This document shows, piece by piece, positions 25,199 through 28,932 of a stretch of 28,932 bases of DNA. A program made the translations under genes and the position numbers. The stretch spans positions 1 to 28,932 of the forward strand of contig JAKIUH010000008.1 in NCBI GenBank assembly GCA_021647685.1, given 5' to 3'. The DNA is from Bacteroidales bacterium. Its GTDB lineage: Bacteria; Bacteroidota; Bacteroidia; Bacteroidales; NBLH01. Every line of letters starts with the position of its first letter. The first letter of the stretch is position 1. Under the pieces are notes generated by a model, which did not search any database, was not told where the DNA came from, and was given only the letters and a program-made list of their open reading frames with translations.

Positions 25199-25253
25199 GT
25201 TGTTTTAAAACAACATTCTATATAGAATAATGTTGTTTTAAAACAACATTATT
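25199..25253. repeat. Three adjacent perfect palindromes
   Basis: GTTGTTTTAAAACAAC (25199-25214) and a 28-bp palindrome with the same core (25226-25253) flank ATTCTATATAGAAT (25215-25228). All three are perfect. Because the outer two share the same sequence, the whole block can also fold as one long hairpin or cruciform. The core recurs in part left of the DUF4143 gene at 23797-23816. Confidence 0.8.
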
Positions 25254-25331
25254 TCCGGTGAAATTTATCCATGTATTCCTGTTTATTACAATCCTGTTGG
25301 ACGCTATGCTAAATATAGTGGAGAAGGTTAA
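25242..25331 (+). pseudogene. Possible coding remnant (about 29 codons)
   Basis: A frame without a start codon reads IYPCIPVYYNPVGRYAKYSG and ends in TAA at 25329-25331. Its composition looks protein-like and it may be the tail of a gene removed by rearrangement next to the palindromes. I do not recognise it; chance is quite possible. Confidence 0.2.
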
Positions 25332-25408
25332 AATAATATTTTATCTGGCAAATGCAGATTATTTATATCCCTTAAATCCGCAGCCATCTTCGTAGCAAAA
25401 GGTCAAAA

Positions 25409-25582
25409 ACTAGTGTTATGTCAAGTATGTTGTGTCGTATAAGTTGAAGTTATTTTTGTGTAGAACGAGGCACAAAAATTTTAGCGTCCACCAGTTGGCA
25501 GACGATTAAAATTTTTAACGAAGTTATATGCAAAAAAGACATGACACTAGGTATGGCTAAAACTGCTTGACACGGCACTAGT
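25409..25582. mobile_element. MITE-like element with terminal inverted repeats and internal hairpins
   Basis: The ends are 17-bp inverted repeats: ACTAGTGTTATGTCAAG at 25409-25425 and, on the other strand, ACTAGTGCCGTGTCAAG at 25566-25582. They differ only in three adjacent central bases. A third copy of the core (GACATGACACTAG at 25538-25550) gives an alternative right end. Inside are two hairpins: TTTTTGTG/CACAAAAA (25453-25460, 25471-25478) around a 10-nt loop, and a 15-bp stem with one bulge (25474-25488 with 25501-25516) around CACCAGTTGGCA. No coding frame is present and no target duplication is obvious. It sits downstream of the caspase gene. A non-autonomous transposon or a structured repeat are the main options. 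Confidence 0.65.
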
Positions 25583-25618
25583 TAATTTAAGGTATCAATA
25601 ACAAAGACAATCAGAATG

Positions 25619-27091
25619 TTATTTCAAAATAAAAATAAAATCACCGCCTTCATCGCCTGTTTCACGCACTTCTCCAAATTGAGGAACTTGAGCATTAGGA
25701 CTGTTATTAATTACTGCAATCTTAAAACTGGCAAACAATTGTTCAGAGGGTAAATATTTTTGTTTATTTTCTTCCAATCGTTTTATCAAATACTCGATAA
25801 AAACACTTTTGTCCGGTACTTCTTTTAGTGTTCCGCTGGTCATGGCTTTTCTGCTGGGCAATTCATACAGCTGATTAATTGCTTTTGAAGCATCCTTAAA
25901 GGCATCGCGGCTTTTAAAAATGCCACCGCTAAAACAAGCATCAGTGATGAGTAAAGTATGACGAGCGGGAATACCACGCATATAATCTCTTATAAGGCTG
26001 TTGGGTATCCATGTTCCGCGATTTTTGCGTTGAGCATCTGCCGGAAGCCAATAGCCTTGTTTGAATCTTTCGTCCCAATATCCATGCCCTGCATAAAAAA
26101 TCAGTAAATTGTCATTATCATTAAGCTGATTGAAGTAATCTTCCAATGCCCCTGTTATATCTTTCATTGAGGGGTTACGAAGCAATAATACATTTTTGGA
26201 TTCAAAAGTGTATCTTCCCGTCAAAACCTTATATAGATTTTCTGCATCCTTTACCGGATTTGATAAATTCTGTATTTCAGGATCTTTATAATCTTCTACA
26301 CCAATAATTAAAGCATAATATTTACCTGTGGTTTCATCGCCGGCATCCCAAATTATTTCAGGAATTTCATCAGCTTCTGTATATTGATAACTTTCTTTCT
26401 CGTATTTAACCGTCAATATTTCGTTGGCAACATTATCCCTGCTGTCAATTGCTTTTATTTTAATGGTATTTTCACCCTCAGCCAGATTTAATGTTATTTG
26501 ATAAAATCCTTCTTCATTTTCAACCAATTTCATATTATTTACCGATACATACGAAACAAAATTATCGTCTTTAACGGTAAATTTTAAAAAGATTTGCCGT
26601 TTGTCATGCAGTTTAACAAATCCCCGCTCTGTTTTTGGGGAGACAATACTAATGACAGGAGGTGTTTTATCTTTAACCGATTCATCGGGATGTAAAGCTA
26701 CGTTAATTTCTTTTTGATACTTAAAAGCTGCACCTGTTGCAAAATCGATAGCCATTGCTATTGGGAAGAATACGATTGTAAAACAATTTCCCAACACTTT
26801 CGGGTCTGTTTCTCCTCGATCTTTGATTTCTATACTTGTATAACCATCTTTAACAAATGTATATACATACTCATTTCTGCGGTTAATTTTCGTTTTTGGA
26901 ACTTTTTTCTCTAACTCCAGCTCGCATGGAGTGAGTTGAAATGAAGATTTTCCGTTTACAATAACTTCTGCTCCCGGTGGTTGTGAAGTAAAACGTACTG
27001 TTTGTGTAGTTCCTTTAAAAATACTCATACAGGAGGAATTAAGTATAAGTATTCCTATAATAAATATCCAGAATGTTGCTTTATGCTTCAT
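25619..27091 (-). CDS. PEGA-domain caspase-family (C14) lipoprotein
   Basis: This 490-residue protein starts with a lipoprotein-type signal (hydrophobic stretch, ILNSSC, lipid Cys21). A PEGA domain follows at about residues 31-65 (VRFTSQPPGAEVIVNG). A hydrophobic segment near 103-120 (FTIVFFPIAMAIDFATGAAF) may be a membrane hairpin. Residues about 143-230 form an Ig-like fold (PPVISIVSP, VNNMKLVENEEGFY, GENTIKIKAIDS). The caspase-like domain runs from about 256 to the end: YYALIIGVEDY, catalytic His336 in FYAGHGYW and Cys386 in TDACFSGG. Substrates are unknown. It should lie on the periplasmic side or surface, which argues against a role in cytoplasmic defence. It is 85 bp downstream of the HerA-like ATPase. 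Confidence 0.9.
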   Translation of the reverse strand: MKHKATFWIFIIGILILNSSCMSIFKGTTQTVRFTSQPPGAEVIVNGKSSFQLTPCELELEKKVPKTKINRRNEYVYTFVKDGYTSIEIKDRGETDPKVLGNCFTIVFFPIAMAIDFATGAAFKYQKEINVALHPDESVKDKTPPVISIVSPKTERGFVKLHDKRQIFLKFTVKDDNFVSYVSVNNMKLVENEEGFYQITLNLAEGENTIKIKAIDSRDNVANEILTVKYEKESYQYTEADEIPEIIWDAGDETTGKYYALIIGVEDYKDPEIQNLSNPVKDAENLYKVLTGRYTFESKNVLLLRNPSMKDITGALEDYFNQLNDNDNLLIFYAGHGYWDERFKQGYWLPADAQRKNRGTWIPNSLIRDYMRGIPARHTLLITDACFSGGIFKSRDAFKDASKAINQLYELPSRKAMTSGTLKEVPDKSVFIEYLIKRLEENKQKYLPSEQLFASFKIAVINNSPNAQVPQFGEVRETGDEGGDFIFILK

Positions 27092-27116
27092 GGTATAGCA
27101 CTTTGTGTTCCTCCTA

Positions 27117-27124
27117 CAAAGTTA
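27117..27124 (-). promoter_or_regulatory. Possible -7 element of the caspase gene
   Basis: On the minus strand TAACTTTG is an exact TAnnTTTG match, 25 bp upstream of the caspase start. It is followed by AGGAGG (18 nt before the ATG, too far for a normal ribosome-binding site). No -33 element is clear. Confidence 0.35.
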
Positions 27125-27176
27125 AGGCATGTTTTTCATAAAGCGGAACATTTCTATAAAAAATAATACAACAATT

Positions 27177-28932
27177 CTATTTTGCTTCCCATAAAACAGA
27201 AAGCTCTACCTCATAAATATCTGTTTTACGCGGTTTGATAAAGAAATTACTAATGGGGTAATTTTCTATTTTGAATTTTTCACTAATTTTTCTTGCTTCT
27301 CCCGATAGTGCCGTTTTTAATTCATTCATATCTTGTTGCACTTGTCTGATTTCTTTTTCAACTCTGCGAACATCTGCTTTTTCCTTAGCAATTTTTGATG
27401 CACTGCTTATTCCTCGCCGTGTTTTAGAGCGGGTGCCTCCGCCTATAAAAGCCCCTAAGACCGCCATGCCAAACGACATGGCTGAATCTGCCGTACGTGA
27501 AGTAACATCAGCTTTTTCTTTATCTAATTTAATGAGCAATTTATCGTATTTTACCTGTAAACGTTCCGCTTTTGTGGCATATTTACTACGTAATTTTTCA
27601 ATGGCAACTTCTTTACGGTCGCGAATAATATTCATCAGGCGCATCTTAAAATCATCTAAACTTTCGCCCGGTTTCGATTCGGTTTTTAAAGCCGTGCATT
27701 TGTACAATTCAAGTTTGTGATTTCTGTAAAGATAATCTGCAAAGCTTTTATGCAAAGCTTTAAAAGACTTTAAATTTTCAATAAATTCTGGTAAGGAATG
27801 AAACTTTGCTTGTTCAACCGGCTTTTTGTCAAAATCAGCAGTATTAAACTCAAAATTCTCACCACGTTTATAATCAAGCTCGTTTAAACCTTTATCTAAG
27901 AAATATCGTTTGGATATTTTAATTTCTTTATCAATTCCGCGTGTAGCATTTACAAAACGCACTTTCCCTTCTGCTACTAAAAATGGCTGATATACAGCTT
28001 CTTGTCCATAGGGTGTTTGTGTTGCAAAATATTGTTGCACATCAGCTGGTAATATGGGTTTTACAATATTCGATGCAGTTTTGTCAATTGCTGGTTCCGA
28101 AACGGCTTGTTTTGTTTTCTGTGTTTTTTCGTTGCTTAGAGTTTGTTTTTGCTTATGCTCTTTCATCAATAGCCTGATTTCCTGCTTTGATAAAGGTCCA
28201 CGCAGGTAGGAAAGTACCCAACGGGTTTGCATCAAACGCAAATTGTCTTCATGGGCACTTTTTAGTAGAAAAACTCTACTTTGAATATTCGATAAAAGCT
28301 CTTGAACCTCTTTCTTGCTTAAAGCTCCTTCTGAGCTTTGGATTAAACCGTCCATTACGCGTTCTTTATCCTGCTTGGTTTGCAGTCTGCCGATAAACCA
28401 AGTTCCAATATTTGAAAGTCCTTTGTAATCCAGGTCAATAGGATTTTGCGTAGCGAGAATTATTCCGGTACCAAAAGCACGGGCTTGTTTGAGTAATAAA
28501 AGCATAGGTTGCTTTGATGGAGGATTACCCACAGCAGGGAAAAAACCAAAAATTTCATCCATATACAACAAATTGCGCAAAGCCGAAGTTCCTTTTTGCA
28601 TACGCATCCAACTAATGTAACGGTTTAAAAACAAGGTTACAAAAAACATACGTTGTCCTTCGTCTAAATGAGCAATATTTAGTATCGACACTTTGGCTTT
28701 TCCTTGTTCATTATACATTAGTTTGTTAATGTTTAATGCTTCGCCTTGTGTCCATGCGGCAAAACCCGGACTTGCCAATACAGTGTTTAATTTCATTGCC
28801 AAATCCAATCGCTGTGTTTGTGGATAAAAACTTTTTAAGGGCAACACCCCTACTTTATCAAAAGGTGGGTTCGTTACATAGCCGATTAATTGCTCTAAGC
28901 TGATGTTTAGACCTTTACGCCATACATGAGCA
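27177..28932 (-). CDS. HerA/DUF87-like ATPase, C-terminal part (N-terminus beyond window)
   Basis: The minus-strand frame is open through the right edge (WRKGLNISLEQLIGYVTNPPF precedes the first internal GTG at 28847), so about 585 C-terminal residues are present and Walker A is missing. Visible HerA/FtsK-like features are VSILNIAHLDEGQRMFFVTLFLNRY, Walker B (LLYMDEIFGFFP), a sensor ATQNPIDLDYKGLSN and GTWFIGRLQTKQDKERV. After a linker with Gln/Lys-rich sequence comes a second part with a coiled coil, a glycine-rich hydrophobic stretch (FGMAVLGAFIGGGTRS), another coiled coil and a conserved-looking end (YEVELSVLWEAK). This matches a widespread but uncharacterised HerA-like ATPase type. It is co-oriented with the caspase gene downstream; the relation is unproven. 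Confidence 0.85.
   Translation of the reverse strand, partial: AHVWRKGLNISLEQLIGYVTNPPFDKVGVLPLKSFYPQTQRLDLAMKLNTVLASPGFAAWTQGEALNINKLMYNEQGKAKVSILNIAHLDEGQRMFFVTLFLNRYISWMRMQKGTSALRNLLYMDEIFGFFPAVGNPPSKQPMLLLLKQARAFGTGIILATQNPIDLDYKGLSNIGTWFIGRLQTKQDKERVMDGLIQSSEGALSKKEVQELLSNIQSRVFLLKSAHEDNLRLMQTRWVLSYLRGPLSKQEIRLLMKEHKQKQTLSNEKTQKTKQAVSEPAIDKTASNIVKPILPADVQQYFATQTPYGQEAVYQPFLVAEGKVRFVNATRGIDKEIKISKRYFLDKGLNELDYKRGENFEFNTADFDKKPVEQAKFHSLPEFIENLKSFKALHKSFADYLYRNHKLELYKCTALKTESKPGESLDDFKMRLMNIIRDRKEVAIEKLRSKYATKAERLQVKYDKLLIKLDKEKADVTSRTADSAMSFGMAVLGAFIGGGTRSKTRRGISSASKIAKEKADVRRVEKEIRQVQQDMNELKTALSGEARKISEKFKIENYPISNFFIKPRKTDIYEVELSVLWEAK

Noticed and set aside
25331..25408. Short minus-strand frame MAADLRDINNLHLPDKILF near the MITE-like element
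   Set aside because: Nineteen codons, no recognisable family, no upstream signal; probably a chance frame or part of a repeat.
1..28932. tRNA, rRNA, CRISPR array or transposase genes
   Set aside because: I looked in all gaps on both strands and saw no cloverleaf, no regularly spaced repeats and no transposase or integrase motifs.

Overview
The window is a low-GC stretch from a member of the Bacteroidota, probably Bacteroidales-like. Four things support this: the gene content (SprB-repeat surface protein, rbfA next to a LolC/E-type permease, a sufBCD-SE-DUF59 cluster, DUF4143 ATPase); TAnnTTTG-type -7 promoter elements; start codons preceded by A-rich sequence rather than Shine-Dalgarno motifs; and overall AT-richness. 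A hemerythrin sensor, a NifX-like protein and a DUF5320-like protein hint at an anaerobic or microaerophilic life. The organism call is inference from sequence features only.

Layout. 1-2353 (minus): a DUF2797 protein cut by the left edge, a LolC/E-like permease and rbfA. 2425-6324 (plus): an exported protein with eight SprB repeats, closely followed by an SsnA-like amidohydrolase. 6380-6796 (minus): a DNPH1/Rcl-like nucleotide hydrolase. 6915-9673 (plus): a Tat-signal LD-carboxypeptidase, an RRM RNA-binding protein and a YejK/NdpA-like nucleoid protein. 9732-10535 (minus): ferredoxin-NADP reductase, divergent from a small plus-strand operon (10709-11250) encoding a His-rich NifX-like protein and a tiny Gly/Arg-rich DUF5320-like protein. 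That operon has a near-ideal Bacteroidota promoter whose spacer is filled by a 22-bp palindrome. 11418-16836 (minus): a HAMP-GAF-PAS-hemerythrin membrane sensor without a recognisable output domain, then an exported S9 peptidase resembling plant chloroplast glutamyl endopeptidase.

17032-23726 (plus) is the SUF iron-sulfur assembly cluster: sufB, sufC, sufD, sufS, sufE and a DUF59 gene. SufS and SufE mobilise sulfur, SufBCD is the scaffold, and the DUF59 protein probably helps with maturation or transfer. Between sufD and sufS sits a foreign-looking pair: a nucleotidyltransferase gene broken by a one-base deletion and a nonsense codon, and a small intact helical partner overlapping its end.

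23835-25031 (minus) is an AAA_14/DUF4143 ATPase surrounded by TGTTGT/ACAACA palindromes and a shared 14-bp repeat. The largest non-coding stretch (25032-25618) holds a cluster of three palindromes and a 174-bp MITE-like element with 17-bp terminal inverted repeats and two internal hairpins. 25619-28932 (minus) encodes a PEGA/caspase lipoprotein and a HerA-like ATPase cut by the right edge. I see no rRNA, tRNA, CRISPR array or transposase gene.
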